A stretch of DNA of 64,000 nt from Ailanthus altissimus (lineage: Eukaryota; Streptophyta; Magnoliopsida; Sapindales; Simaroubaceae). The notes beneath the pieces are model-generated. The model worked only from the letters and a program-made list of their open reading frames with translations, did not search any database and had not been told where the DNA came from. How positions within the stretch are numbered: the stretch's first letter is position 1; the number at the start of each line of letters is the position of its first letter. Shown one piece after another: positions 25,810-39,000 of this stretch. The stretch covers positions 575,501 to 639,500 of the forward strand of contig OX327693.1 in assembly GCA_946807835.1 (NCBI GenBank). Reading direction: 5' to 3'. The translations under genes and the position numbers were made by a program.

Positions 25810-27384
25810 GTTTCATAAACAATTTTGTTCTATCAAAGGATTCCAAAACATGCCTTAATTATCACAGTGAATAAAAGAGTGTTCTTCCATTTTTCAATCA
25901 AAGGAACTACATATTATGTTTTTCTCTTTTACTATGACTATATCATCTCTTTCCCTTTCTCTTCATTTTATAATACTACAATTAAAATAAAACAATTTTA
26001 TTTTTAATTAAGTAATTTTAATTAATAATATTTATTAATTAAAAATAAAATGAGTATCTCTTTAATTTTAAGGAGATGAAATTTGAACCAAAGAGAGACA
26101 TTCTCTCTTTGGGTGTTACACGATTTTCAAATTTATTTGATTTTCAAAAATCTCCAAAATTAATCTTTCATAAAAAGAAAACCTAGAATAAATAATCTCT
26201 CCTCTTTATGAGAGATACATGGAGAGAAAAACTCTCTTTGATGATGTCAAAAATCGTCCATGAGATTTTATTTATTTAATTTATAAAATTAAATATTATA
26301 TTTTGGATAATATATTTCTCTAAAATTAATTAATTCTCAATTAATTAATTATAATAAGGCATAACTATTATTTAATTACATAATCTCTTTATTTTATTGT
26401 TCACTCTAATAACTCAATAGTTAGTGTTGGGGACTAATGAACCTTCAATTTTAAACTTTAATAAATTTTAGATAATTAATTAAGCTCTTTAACTAATTAA
26501 TTTAATTTATTAATTCTGGTGTTATTCCACCAAACACCTAAAATTGCACTCTTGAAATGTAAATATATTTTACTTTGAATACATAGAGCAATCCATTGAT
26601 ATATTTACTTCATGCAATTCAACCATCTATAGATGGTTAATAATTAAAGATGAGTCAAATTACCATTTATCACTCTAATCACTTTGATATCTTTAAGTAC
26701 CATTAATTCATCATTGAACAGTTCATTTGAAATTCTGTTATAAATTGAGCATTCTGACTGTTTAGTTCTAGAATTAATACTTAAGAGAATTTGCTTTCTT
26801 ACTTCCATTAGGATAGAATAGATTCCATATTATTAAATCAAATTCCCGACCGTTTATCTCACTGCACCACTAAAATCTAAGTTTTTAGTATGTTCTTCAG
26901 ATAAATCATAACGAATATTTCAAATAACGTAATAACATAAACAAGAGTTTATGATCACTCAAGATTAAGGTTGATATTATTTGAATTCTTAAATAACAAT
27001 GGTATTTTACATAAGAATTCAAACTAAGTCTGGTTTAATCTTATATAATCATATCATATAAAGTGCCTATACCATAATATCACTACATTTGTGATCCGAA
27101 TAAAATCACTATATTCTCAATGTTTATGGACTACACTAGAAATATTTAATTAATATCTCAAACTTTAGTTAATTTATTACGAATTTTTTTCTATTTAATA
27201 TCCATAACCTTAATTTATTACCACATATTTTGTATCTTGGTATTGTATATTTCTACATTTTCTCCCTGCACATTACTTAGCTTTTACGTTTAACTTGTTC
27301 TTGGTTGACTAGTTATTATTATCTACTTCATTACTTAGTTGTATACTCTACGTATTCTATTACATGTTTATATACTTCTATAAA
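25810..27384 (+). mobile_element. Presumed 5' LTR/flank of copia C
   Basis: This AT-rich stretch lies directly upstream of a tRNA-Met primer-binding site (TAGTATCAGAGC near 27388), so at least its 3' part should be the 5' LTR of copia C. No second LTR exists for comparison, because the element's 3' end is lost, and the LTR start cannot be fixed. A TGTTGGGG near 26425 is one candidate. No genes seen. Confidence 0.4.
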
Positions 27385-30300
27385 TTAGTATCAGAGCTTG
27401 TTATTGGCTGTGTTTGTTTTGTTAAACATAGCACCACATAAGCATGAAGTAGGAAAATTTACAAAATATAATGATTTCAATTTATTGAAGCTTTAAATTA
27501 TGACTTTGTTAGAGTCAAAGGCTAGAATTAGCCCTTCAGGAATTCTCTAGTACTAGTGATAGGCCTACAACATCAAAGTTAGACATGGATCCTGAAACCA
27601 TTAATAGAAAGGCATGTAGTGAAATAATTTTGAGTTTATCAGATGAAGTTTTGAGGGAAGTGGGAAACAAAAAATTAGCACTAAGTTTGTAGAAAAGACT
27701 TAAAGAGTTGTATATGACTAAGTCTCTTGCAAACTAATTATTTCTCAAGAAAAATTTATTTGGGTTGTCGTTAGTTGAGAGTAGTTTACTTAGTGAACTT
27801 ATTGATTCTTCAACAAGGTTATCATTGATTTAGAGACAATTGATGTCAAAATTAGTGATGAAGACAAGGCAATTATGTTATTAAGTTCACTTCCTAAAAA
27901 TTATGAACATTTTATTAATACTCTCTTATATGAAAATGAGTCATTGACAATGAAGGATGTTAAAGCAGCCTTAAACTCAAAGGAGTTAGTCAAGAAGTCA
28001 GAACAACAATAACAAAATTCTACAGCTATACTTGTTGCGAGTGAGAGAGCTGAGAGTCAAAAAACTAAAGTGAGAAATTCGTTAAGATCAAAGTCGAAGG
28101 CCAGATCTAAAAAGTGTTACTTCTACAGGAAAGAAAGCAATTTCAGAAGGGATTGTCAATAAAGAAAAGCCAAGTATCAAGGGAAGAGACTTGAAGCAGA
28201 TGCAGCTATAGCTTATGAAGAAGACTATAAAGTTGTAGAAACATTAATTGCTTCGAGTGGGCAAAACACCTGTGAATAGATTCTAGACTATAGATGTACT
28301 TTCCATATGTATCTTAATAAAGTCTTGTTCACTAGCTATTAGTCCATTAATTGTGGTAAAGTATTAATGGGCAATAATATAGCTTGTCAAGTTATTATGA
28401 TGGGTAGTATTAGACTGAAATTACATAATAAGAGTGTAACAGAGTTGTTAGATGTAAGACATGTACCCAAACTTAAAAGAAATTTCATTTCTTAAGGTAT
28501 GCTTGACTAATCTGGTTGTACATATAAGGGTTGAATAGTTGTAATGAGAGGTGAGCATAAACATGGTTTGTATGTGTTGAGTGGAGATACTGTCATTAGT
28601 TCTGTATCTTTCTTTATTGAGAATGTGAATATACAGACCAAGTTAAGGCATTTGCGGTTAGGACACTTGTGTGAGAGAGGTCTAAAAGAGTTGTATGATT
28701 AGGGTGTATTTGGCAAGGAAAAGATTTAGCCAATTGGTTTTTGTGAACAATGTGTACTTGAAAAATCTTATAAAGTTAAGTTCAACATGGGTGAACATAA
28801 TACTAAGGGCTACATACATTTTGACCTTTAGAGATCTGCACAAGCTATCATTTATGGTGGTGCACAGTATTTTTCATCATTCATTGATGACTATTCAACA
28901 AAGTTGTGGGTTTATCTTTTGAAGAGCAAAGAGCACGAGTTTGAAACATTCTAACAATAAAAGCATATGTGGAGAATCAAACGAGTAAGAAAATCAAAAG
29001 ACTTAGAACTGATAATAGTCTAAAGTTTTGTAACACTGAGTTTGATAAGTTTTGTGCTGAACATGATATTGTAAGGTATAAAATGGTGTAGTACACACCA
29101 CAATAGAATAGACTTGCAAAAATGATTAATCGAATCTTACTTGAAAGGGTAAGGTGCATACTAACTAATACTAAATTATCTAAGGCATTTTGGGGGTAGC
29201 TTGTAGTAATGATAACTTACTTGATAAACTGAAGTCTTTCCTCAGTTATTGGCTTTATGACACCAGAACATAAATGGCCTGGAAGCACTTTAAAATATAA
29301 TCACTTTAGGGTATTTTAATGACTTGTATTTATACATATTAAAGCAAATGGGAACCAAAAGTCTTGAAAAAGATATTTATTAGATATCCAAAAAGTGTTA
29401 AGGGATAGAAAGTGTGATGTGTTGATCTTATTCCACACAAGAGTATCAATAGTAGGGATGTGACATTCACTGAATATATATTGTTGAAAATTAATTCACT
29501 TTCAATTTTGAAGAGGCTAGAAAATGTGCCAATTTAAGTTTTTAAATCTAAAACTAAACATCATGAAATGGTATATGATTTGAGATCTGACTTTTCCACA
29601 GGTCAACACTTTAATGATGAAGTACATAAAGAAAAAGAACTTAAAAATTCATTTAAAATAGCACTCCTACAAGCTGAACTTAAAGACTACTTGCTAGCTA
29701 GAGATAGGCAAAGGAAAGTTGTTCGACCACTAAGCAAGTATACACATGTAGATTTGATAGTTTATACTTTTAATACTACTTACACTATGGTATATGATGA
29801 AACCATGAAAAGTGTAAACTTTATTATATGGCAGCAAGCTACAGAATAAGAGTTCAATTCTTTCATAAAGAATTAAACTTGAAAATTAGTGGTAAAACCA
29901 AAGACCAAGAAGCTAGTTGGCTGGAAATGCGTTTATAAGGTTAAGGGGGGTTTTAGGTATTGAGCTTACAAACTTTAATGCTAGGCTTATTGCACATGGC
30001 TTCACATAAAAAGAAAGGGTTGATTTTTATGAAATCATTTCTTCTATTGTACAAAATCATCCATTTGTATTTTATTATTCATGTGTATAAATCTAAATTT
30101 AAATCTTAAACAAATGGATGTAAAGATAACTTTCCTTCATGGTAAGCTTGAAGAAGAAATAGACATAACACAATTGAAAAGTTTTAAAGAACCAAGAAAA
30201 GAACATCATGCTTGTTTGCTAAAAAAGGTTTTATATGGGCTGAAGCAATGTCCAAGACAGTGGTATAGAAGATTTTATGATTTTATGTTGCAATGTGGCT

Positions 30301-32870
30301 TTACAAAGAGCAAGTATGATGGACGAGCATACTTCAAAACATTGAATAACAGTAAGCATATGTATCTCCTTCTATATGTTAATGATGTATTAATCGCATG
30401 TGAGGATATGAAAGATATACATAAGCTAAAACATCAATTGGGTGGTGAGTTTGAAATTAAAGAGTTAGGGTTAGCCAAAAGAATTTTAGGTATGAATATA
30501 GTAAAGGGCAGTAATATTATTTTCTTGTCTCAATAATGGTATGTACTCAAGGTTCTTGATAGGTTCAGAATGAGGAATGCCAAAGCCATGTTGACTCTAT
30601 TGTCAATGTATTTTAAACTGTCAGCATCTCAATCACCATAAACTAAAGAAGACAAACTATAAATGCTTAAGATATTATTGTTAGGGTCGGTGCTTACATG
30701 CCATCCCTGAATGTACATGTACTTGTGTATTATATAAGTGTACATTCCCATTAAATCGCTAATATGTCGATGATCTATTTCTGTCGATGCGGGTCTATCG
30801 ATGGATACCTTTACATATAGATCAACATATGTCGTACCTATCGGGTATAGATGGTTGTTCCTGACCGATTGTGAGTTTGGAGCTTATATTGACATATGGG
30901 TATCCAGTTAGGACTGGATATGGGACAGACTCACGAGAGCCTTCGATAGACATTCAATGTAAGCCGTCAACGGAGCGTCCTCTTGAGTTGAGTAGTATAC
31001 GTGGTCTTTTGACCTGAGTGCCACGGTGGGCTTGTAAGTGATCCACCATACTTTGGTTCCACGCATGTCACAAACCTTTCATAGTGTGACCGCTAGGTGT
31101 CGCTGGGTATGGTCCGATGCTTATGGAGTCCGATGCGTACAGATATGGGATCCGTCAGCTCCTATATAAAGTTTGATATCCAGATGCTTCGAGACTATAT
31201 CTCAGAAAGTCTTGTGGCCACAAGCACCGGGAAAGAGTTCTGTCATGGTGGAACAATATGGCAAATGAGTTTGCGCATATTGTTCATTGAGATACAAGGC
31301 TGGAGATAAGACATGGATGAGCATTGGGGATTTGACGGTGATAATCTATATCCCTGCACATCCTGGATATCATGACAGAAGGACTATACATATGCGTTGT
31401 AACCTCACCTTGTATGGTTCAATGCGCTGGTTTGTATATCCGTGACGTGTGCATGAGGCATTGCTCACGGACTTATCGAATAGTTCCATTTGACGAATCA
31501 GGCATAGGACCTAGAGAGTCTCGCGATATAGAGTGTACTCGTTGTGCACTGGGGCAGCGTGCCGGATTAAATTGTTTAATTCAGTAATATTCAGCGATTC
31601 TATGAGAATGCGTGCGTATTTGTATTTAAGTGTTAAATACAACAATTAGTCAATAATTGTTATTTACTAATTGTATTATGACACGTAACGTATTGTGGAC
31701 TCTCAGTTGAGTTTACCCAAGTGTGAAATTTAGTGGGACCTATTAGAGGGTAAACTTGGTAACTATTCATAAGGAGCAAAATGGTCATTACACACTATGA
31801 TTATTTAATTGTTAAATAATCATTCTCTCTCTCTCTCCCTTTGATATTATATAATATATATTATATCATTATTATTATATTATATTATATATATTATATA
31901 TTATATTTATTTTATATTATATTATTATATATATATAAAGAAAAGGAGAGAAATGAGAAGCAAGATTTGGCCAAACGGTTGAAGGAGAGAAGAGAAGAAG
32001 AAATTGAGGAGAAAGGAGAAGAAGAAAAAAAGAAGAGGAAAGAAAAAAAAAATGAGAAGAAAAATGAAATTGTTTCATTTTTTCCTCTGCTTCCAATTAG
32101 AGTAATTATGAATTGTTCTAAATTTTCAATCTCTTATCCTTTTAGAAAAAATGATGTAAATTCACTCTCGACCATTTTAAGAATTAAGAGTTAATTCCAG
32201 ACTGAATATAGAGCTGTTGTTCTAGCTCACCAAGCCCACCAAGTTGGTGACTAGAATTGCAAGCGAGTTGGTCTCCATGCGGACTCCAAAAAAAATACAT
32301 GTATAACGTTACACGTTTGATGAGTTCTTTAACCTCTTTAATATATTAATGTGATTAATATATTTATTTATTGTGTTTATTGTAAATTTTATATTTCCGC
32401 TGCATTAGGCAATAAACACAAATGCACATGTATACACCCAGGTGCCTAGATCCTGCGCCAACAATTATATACTAGTATTATGGGTCCATTCTATCATATA
32501 TGCTATAGTTTGTACAAGGTCGGATATAATACAAGCGATGAGTGTTGTGAGTAGATATATGGCTAATCCTAGAAAAGAGCATTGGATGGTTATGAAATGG
32601 ATACTTATGTATCTAAAGAGAAAGTCACATTATAGTTTACTATGCAAAAGCATTGGCACAAGTGATGAAATAGTGAAGGGTTATGTAGACTCAAATTATG
32701 TAGGTGACTTAGACAATAGGAAATCTTTATCTGGGTATTTTTTTACGGTGTTTAGATCTATTGTATGCTAAAAATCAGAATTGTAGTATGTTATAGCACT
32801 GTCAACTATCGAAACTGAGGATATAGCCTTAGAAGAGGCTATCAAGGAGGTTAGGTTTAATGTTAAGAGC
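27385..32870 (+). mobile_element. Copia C internal region, degenerate, 3' end lost
   Basis: Ty1/copia polyprotein remains in order: gag near 27440-28200 with a broken CCHC knuckle (CYFYRKESNFRRDC, near 28105-28150); protease near 28270-28600, where the DSG active site reads DYR; integrase near 28640-29220; linker near 29568-29849 (YLLARDRQRKVVRP); reverse transcriptase near 30081-30536 (MDVKITFLHG, KKVLYGLKQCPRQW, then YVNDVLI in place of YVDDM, losing a catalytic Asp); RNase H resumes after a solo LTR at 32464-32870 (IIYAIVCTRSDI, SNYVGDLDNRKSLSGY). Many stops. At about 32866-32875 it passes straight into gypsy sequence without any LTR. Confidence 0.85.
30679..32463 (+). mobile_element. Solo LTR of family A in copia C
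   Basis: Begins TGTTAGGGTCGG and ends CGCCAACA; flanked by ATTAT at 30674-30678 and 32464-32468, a perfect 5-bp target duplication. Homologous to the 13488-15652 LTR but about 0.35 kb shorter, because sequence after TTAAATCGCTAATAT is missing. No internal element sequence accompanies it, so it formed by LTR-LTR recombination. The AT and purine-rich tracts (31850-32060) give low-complexity ORFs that are not genes. Confidence 0.9.
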
Positions 32871-33183
32871 TGATGGGACATTAGTTATGGATAACAGGCT
32901 TTATGTTCTAAATAACTCAGAGTTAAAGAAGCAAAGTTTAGAAAAAGCTCATAGCTTAGCTTGTGCTATGCACCAGCAATATTAAAAATGTATCATGCTC
33001 TGAAAGAACATTACTAGTGGTAAAATATGAAAATAGAGATTATAGAGTTTATATCTCACTGTCTAATTTGTTAACAGGTTAAGTTAGAACATCAGAGGCC
33101 AGTAAGATTATCCCAACCATTTCCAGTTTTTGAGTAGAAGTAGAAATATATCACCATGGACTTTGTTGTTGGGTTGCCTCTGT
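32871..33183 (+). mobile_element. Gypsy (Tekay/Del-like) integrase zinc-finger segment
   Basis: Translation gives LRADGTLVMDNRLYV, then KKQSLEKAHS (region linking RNase H to the integrase HHCC finger), then VRTSEA/EHQRPV-like and ITMDFVVGLPL at 33150-33183. These are the conserved opening motifs of chromoviral integrases. Reverse transcriptase and everything 5' of it are absent, cut off at the junction with copia C. Continues at 35405 after an insertion. Confidence 0.75.
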
Positions 33184-33910
33184 GAGTGATTTTAAACTTA
33201 GAGTGCATGCATGTGAGTTTATGTCTATCATTCAAATATAGCATATGTATTACATACATACATACACAACAGATGAGGGGAATAGAAATTACTAAATGAT
33301 AAACACAAGTAAACATTACATGTTATCTCATAAATGTAAAGTACATCAAGATTGAGTTATAGTACCTTGTCAAGCCTTTGGTATTTGGTCAAACCAGAGT
33401 ACCTACCTTTGAAGCAACCCATTCATAATTCTAGTTCCTTAATACAGTGGGCTTAAGGAAGCTAGAATAGCAGCTTTTTCAACAAATAATTCAACTCTTA
33501 AAACCTTATTTCTACCTTATTATATGGGTGACTAAAATAGAAGGAAAAATAGAAAAAGAAAAGATAGAATAGTTGAGTTTTTGTTCTCTCAACACTTGAG
33601 AGAATTTTTCAACACTTAGCAAAATTCACTTCTCATTTTTTCATACCTTCAATACTTTGCACGAAATTATTATCATTAATTAAGAAACTAATTGTTCTTT
33701 TATTTATTTATTATTATCTTTCATTTTCTTACCTAATGGCAACCATTATGTTTGCCATTAATGTTTTATTTATTACTATCTTTTATTTTCTCACCAAATG
33801 GTATCAATTATGTTTACCATTAGTTTTTGTTTATTTTTATTAACAAAAAAATCAATTTAAAACAAAACAAAATGGAATATCATTTAAATGAGCACAAATC
33901 CTAACAAGCA
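33184..33910. other. Unassigned insert within gypsy integrase
   Basis: The gypsy reading breaks off after FVVGLP at 33183 and resumes near 35405. This first 0.7 kb of the intervening sequence has no coding motif. It contains CATACATACATA near 33253 and paired blocks 'ATGGCAACCATTATGTTTGCCATTA' / 'ATGGTATCAATTATGTTTACCATTA'-like at about 33735-33765 and 33797-33825, a short direct duplication. Confidence 0.45.
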
Positions 33911-34085
33911 TTTTTGTAAGATTGTGGTAGAGCCCACCAACTCTTTGGTCTATAAGTGGGACCCCAAGCAACTGACGCACCACCAACAGTCCTCGCAGGT
34001 AACCTATACCCCCAACCAATGTCGAACTTGAAATCTCATCCCTTATAAGCTTTTAAGGTTCGATGGTTGTACCCATTAGGCTGGC
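33911..34085 (-). mobile_element. SINE-like unit 1
   Basis: Minus-strand reading: A-box-like CAGCCTAATGGGTACAA near 34068-34085, B-box-like AGTTCGACATTGG near 34015-34030, body ending CCACAATCTTACAAAAA. Homologous to units at 34082-34255, 34281-34450 and 35191-35362. It meets unit 2 head to head at about 34083. Confidence 0.55.
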
Positions 34086-34255
34086 CAACCCGATGGGTAT
34101 AAGGACAAACCTCTAAAGGCCTATAAGGCCTCCATGAGATGGGGACGGGGGTTCAATTCCTTGGGGGTGTAGGTAACCTTAGAATTATATATTAGAATGC
34201 CAGTAACTCTGAAGTGTCATTCAGCTAGTGGACTAAGGTGATTGTGGGTCCCATA
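34082..34255 (+). mobile_element. SINE-like unit 2
   Basis: Plus-strand reading: A-box-like TGGCCAACCCGATGGGTA at 34082-34099 and a good B box, GGGGTTCAATTCC, at 34148-34160. Body continues through GGGTGTAGGTAACC and ends near GTGGGTCCC. More diverged from the other three units. Abuts unit 1 with 5' ends together. Confidence 0.5.
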
Positions 34256-34280
34256 CACTTTATTAAAAAGGTCAGCTTTT

Positions 34281-35362
34281 TTGTAAGACTGTGGTAGAGC
34301 CCACCAACCCTTTGGTCTACCACTGGGACCCTAAAGCCACGCACTACCAATAGCCCTCGCAAGTAACCTACGCCCCTAACAAATGTCAAATCTGGGATCT
34401 CATCCCTTATAGGCTTTTAAGGTTCGATGGTTATACCTATCAGACTGGGTACATCCAAGTGCAATCCTTTGTTATCCAGATTCACTTGTTCTAGTCTAAT
34501 GAAAGAAATCAAGAAGATAAGCCACTGATTATTCAGTAAGCTAAACAACCTATACTCGTGCACGGGATTCATAGTAAGGTCAAAGACAGGGCTGGTGCAC
34601 AGATATTGGTTGGATGATGGATTGCTATATGCCGAAGATGCTTAGACCTTGCATCTTTCTTGTGGTGGGGGACTGCGGCAAGAATTATTGAGGGAAACAA
34701 TAACCCTCAACGGGCTGGACATCTGGGAATTAAACGAATGCTAGCATTGTTGACAAGATCGTATTACTGGCCTCGGACGGAAGAAGATGAAGAAGCAAGG
34801 CATATATGCCTTGCTTCTTGTCGCATCCTCGTATACGCCTTGCTTCCATATATTCTTTCATTTGAAGCTAGTAATACAATCTTGTTAATAATGCTAGCAT
34901 TCATTCAATTATTAGATGTCCAGCCCGTTAAGGGTTATGTGTCTCCCTCAATAATTCTTGCTGCAGTCCCTCACCACAAGGAAGACGCAAAGTCTGGGCA
35001 TCTTTGGCATACAGTAATCCATTATCCAACCAATATCTACGCACCAACCCTATCCTTGACCTTACTATGAATTCCATGCACAAGTAGAGGTTGCTTTGCT
35101 TACGAAATAATCAGTGGCTTATCTTTTTGATTTCTTTGATTAGACTAGAATAAGTGAATCTAGATAACAAAAGATGGCACCTAAATGTACCCAGCCTGAT
35201 GGGTACAACTATTAAATTTTAAAGGCCTATAAGGGATAAGATCTCAGGTTTGACATTGGTTGGAGGCATAGGTTACCTACGAGGGCTGTTAGTGGTACGT
35301 CAGTAACTTTGGGGTCTTACTGGTTGACCAAAGGGTTGGTGGGCTCCACCATAGTCTTGCAG
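34281..35362. repeat. Long inverted repeat with SINE-like arms and captured gypsy fragment
   Basis: Left arm 34281-34540 and right arm 35099-35362 are inverted copies over about 260 bp. The outer about 170 bp of each arm is the SINE-like unit (minus on the left, plus on the right, with A box near 35191-35205 and B box GGTTTGACATTGG near 35247). The inner part continues with a shared non-SINE block (…AAGATAAGCCACTGATTATT…). The 558-bp centre encodes a fragment of another gypsy element: GLLYAEDA near 34620-34650, then RAGHLGIKRMLALL and TRSYYWPR near 34710-34780, an integrase zinc-finger region. This could be a foldback-type element or an inverted duplication of a SINE-flanked block. No target duplication found. 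Confidence 0.65.
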
Positions 35363-35404
35363 CCTCATATTCAGAGTAGTCATAATAGTATTTAGGTAAT
35401 TATT

Positions 35405-36088
35405 GATCTACTCCCAAAGTCTACTCTTTTTCTATCTTGGAAGGTTTGATACTCATTAAATAGGTGGTTCATTTGTATGTGAGTGAGATTGTAAGGTTAT
35501 ATGGGCTCCAATGTCCATTTTATCAGATAGAGACCTTTAATTCACTTTTAGATTCTGGCATAACTTACAGAAGGCCTTAGGTACTAAGTTAAACTTTAGT
35601 ATAGCTTTTCATCCTTTGACAAATGGGCAGTCAAAAAGAACTATACAGATAATAGAGGACCTGCTCAAAGTTTTATGTTACAGTTTAAAGGTAAATAGGA
35701 TGATTATTTACCATTGATGGAGTTTGCATATAATAACAGTTATCAGTCTAGTATTCATATAGCGCCGTATAAGGCTTTATATAAAAGAAAGTACAAAAAT
35801 TTGATTTGTTGGGATAAGGTTAGAGAAATAAATCTATTGGGTCTAGAAATTATTCAGGCTACTAACGAGAAGATTAGTATCATTAGAGATAGACTCAAGA
35901 CAGCTCAGGATAGATAAAAGAGTTATACAGATAAACATAGCAAACAACTTGAGTTTGTAGTGGATGATAAAGGCTTCTTATGAATTTCTCTATAGAAAGG
36001 TGTACTTCATTTTGGCAAGCAAAAGAAACTGAGTCCTCGATATATTGGGCCATGTGAGATTATGAGAAGGTTTGTATGGTGGCTTACT
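35405..36088 (+). mobile_element. Gypsy integrase core (continued)
   Basis: Resumes the integrase interrupted at 33183: a region recalling DRLTKSAHF near 35405-35450, REIVRLHG-like and SDRD-like parts near 35490-35545, then LGTKLNFS, AFHPLTNGQS near 35585-35630 and MEFAYNNSYQSSIHIAPYKALY at 35716-35780, followed by YADK/RPLEFVVDD-like and a GPCEI-like segment near 36048. These are in the order expected for a chromoviral integrase. Interrupted again at 36089 by an A-family LTR. Confidence 0.8.
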
Positions 36089-39000
36089 GTTGGGGTCAGT
36101 ACTTACGTGTCATCCCTGAATGTACATATACTTGTATATTTATTCAAGTGTACATTCCCATTAAATCACTAATACCCATTTATATGGTATGATGCATGTA
36201 ACATTTCAGATATTATACGATCTGAAGGAGTTGATATCAAATCTAAAAGAGTTTAGATAAGGGCTCATAGTTAGCCGTGCTAAGAGATATAAATGCTAAA
36301 TGTTAGCATAGTTAAGTGTTAGCTAGTTATAATACTCAGCGAAGATCCAAGAGTTGGAACCTTATCTATACTGGGACATAGACTTAGAAATGCACTAGTA
36401 ACTGCATAGTTGTAAGAGTTATAATCGGATGCCAGGAAACGCTAATTGCGTAAGTATGTTCTGGAATAATTATCCCTGATCTATTTTTGTCGATGCTAGT
36501 CTGTTGGTGGATACCTTTATATATAAATTAGCATATGTCATACCTATAGGGTAGAGATAGTCGTTCCTAGCCAACTGTAAGCTTAGAGCTCAATTGACAT
36601 ATGGGTATTGATACGATATTTCTATATCTTAAATTAAGTACAAGTATTCACTATCGTATGCAAGTAATAAAGAGACTAAATAAGTCAGATGTGGAACCCA
36701 CAGGGATAATTTCTTGTTTTTAACCAATTACTAAAATGATATCTTCCTAATAATTATTTAGATAAATAAAAATCTAAGAATGAATATAGAAAATATAAAG
36801 GCAAAAACACAATGCAAAGAGATTTAAGTGATAGCAATATAGAGAAAACCTAGGATTAATACTATCCCTCAATATGCTTTCTAATGATTAATCTTCTAAT
36901 ATTTAACTCCCTTAGTCTTTGTTTAATGATCAAGATACTAACGTGTTCATAAGCCTCTTCCAAGGTCATGCAAGTATACTTTAATTTACCAAATATCTAT
37001 ATTCCTATGGTACTTGTAATAAATTAAGATTAATTAAGATTAGGTCTTGTTGATCATACATGCTAATTAGGTATATTCCTATCCTAAGTTGAAACTTGCA
37101 TATGCAGCGTTGAATGTTACTCTACAATTATGCATCAAATTACCTAGGTCTAAATATTATGATTCCTCTTCCGAGTTTATCAACAATATTACCAACTCAT
37201 TCACCATATATTGGCCAGATATATTAAAGCATTAAAATCAAATAATTTGAATATCAAACAACTAAGTTTATTAAATATTCAAAAGATATGGCAATTAAGA
37301 ACACATATTGAGTTCAAGTATTAACCCTAAAAAATAAGTTTAGCTCATGGCTACAAGAGAACAGCTGTAAAAATAATAATAAATCATGATACAATCAATA
37401 GCAAATCGATATAGACGTCGAATTGCTCTTAATTGTGCTGCCTAAGATCTCTTGATGCCGAAGAACACTTTGAATCTCTCTCTAAAGTTACTTCAATTAA
37501 ACTCCTATTACTCTCCAAGATTCGTGCTTTATACTTTTGGTGTTCTTGAATTGCTCTAGGTTGCTCTTCGATTCTCCTTAAAGGCTGGGAACGAGTGGCT
37601 TTTTATAGGGATTGATTTGAGTTTGAAAATCTCAATTCTCGTCGAACTAGGAATCGCGATACCGCTGGGGCGCTATGCCATTGTCACTGGGGCGATGCGT
37701 GAAAAAGGCTTCACCGCTGGAGCAGTGGGTTGATGGCGATGGGGTGCTGTCTCGTCGCTGAAGCGATAAAGGTTTGGCACTGGGGCGCCAGATGCGATTT
37801 CCACAGGTCGTTTTTCTATTTCGATTACTGTTCCAGAGCTAGAGCTATAATCCTCGTGGCGCTGGGGCGATGGACTCATACTTTGAAAACTTTGCATTTT
37901 AGTCCCTATTTTCGCTCCTTTTGCATTCTTTCTTTAAATTTCGTTCAAGTCCCTATAAATAATAATAAAGCACATAAATAACCATCTATTCTCATAAAAC
38001 CATAAAATATCAAAATAAAAACATGAGAAAATATATGACAATTTTGCCCTTATTAGGTATCCAGTTAAGACTGGAGATAGGACAGACTCACGAGGGCCTC
38101 TGATAGACATCCTATGTAAGCCATCAACGAATAGTCCTCTCGAGTTGAGTAATATACGTGGCCCTTTAATCTAAATGCAATGGTGGGCTTGTAAGTGATC
38201 CACCATACTTTAGTTCTACGCATGTCACAAACCTTTCGTGGTGTGACAGTTGAGTGTTGCTAGATATGGTCCGATGTTTATAGAGTTCAGTATGTAAAGA
38301 TATGGGATCTGTCAACTCGTATAGGAAGTTGAATATCCAGATGCTTCGAGACTATATCTAGAAAATTCTTATGGCCACAAGCATTAATCCTGAAAAAGAG
38401 TTCCCTATAGGGTAAAACAATATGGTAAAGAAGTTTGAACATATTATTCAGTAAGATACAAGTTTAGAGATAGGCCATGTATGAGTACAATGAGATTGAC
38501 GGTGATAATCCATATCCTTGAACATCTAGGATATCATGATGGAAGGACTATACGTATGCATTGTAACCTCAGCTTGCATGGTTTAATGCGCTAATTTATA
38601 ATATTCGTAACGTGTGCGCAGGGCATCATTCACAGACTCATGGAATAGTTCTATTTAACAAATCGAGCATGAGCCTAGGAAATCCCACGATATGCAGTAT
38701 ACTTGTTGTACACTGAGGTAGTGTGCTGGATTAAATTATTTGATCCAACAATATCTATTACTACTATAGGAATGCGTGCATGTCTATATTTAATTGTTAA
38801 ATACAATAATTAGTCAAAAATTATTATTAACTAATTATATAATAGCACATGGCACATTATGAATCATCGATTGAGTTTATTTTAGTGTGAAATTTAGTAG
38901 GATTCACTAAGGGGTAGACTTGGTAACTATTTATGAGGAGTAAAATAGTCATTTCATACAATTAATTATTTAATTATTAAATAATCAATAATATATCTTT

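Noticed and set aside
31841..32194. 117-codon open frame rich in Lys/Glu
   Set aside because: It is translation of the AT- and purine-rich tracts of the family A LTR; equivalent low-complexity frames occur in each LTR copy and are not conserved as protein.
34015..34160. A/B-box motifs considered as intact tRNA genes
   Set aside because: No cloverleaf can be drawn; spacing and flanks fit SINE-like units better.
37673..37981. Overlapping open frames on both strands across the GC-rich island
   Set aside because: They are open because the island is GC-rich; no domain, and the element is a solo LTR.
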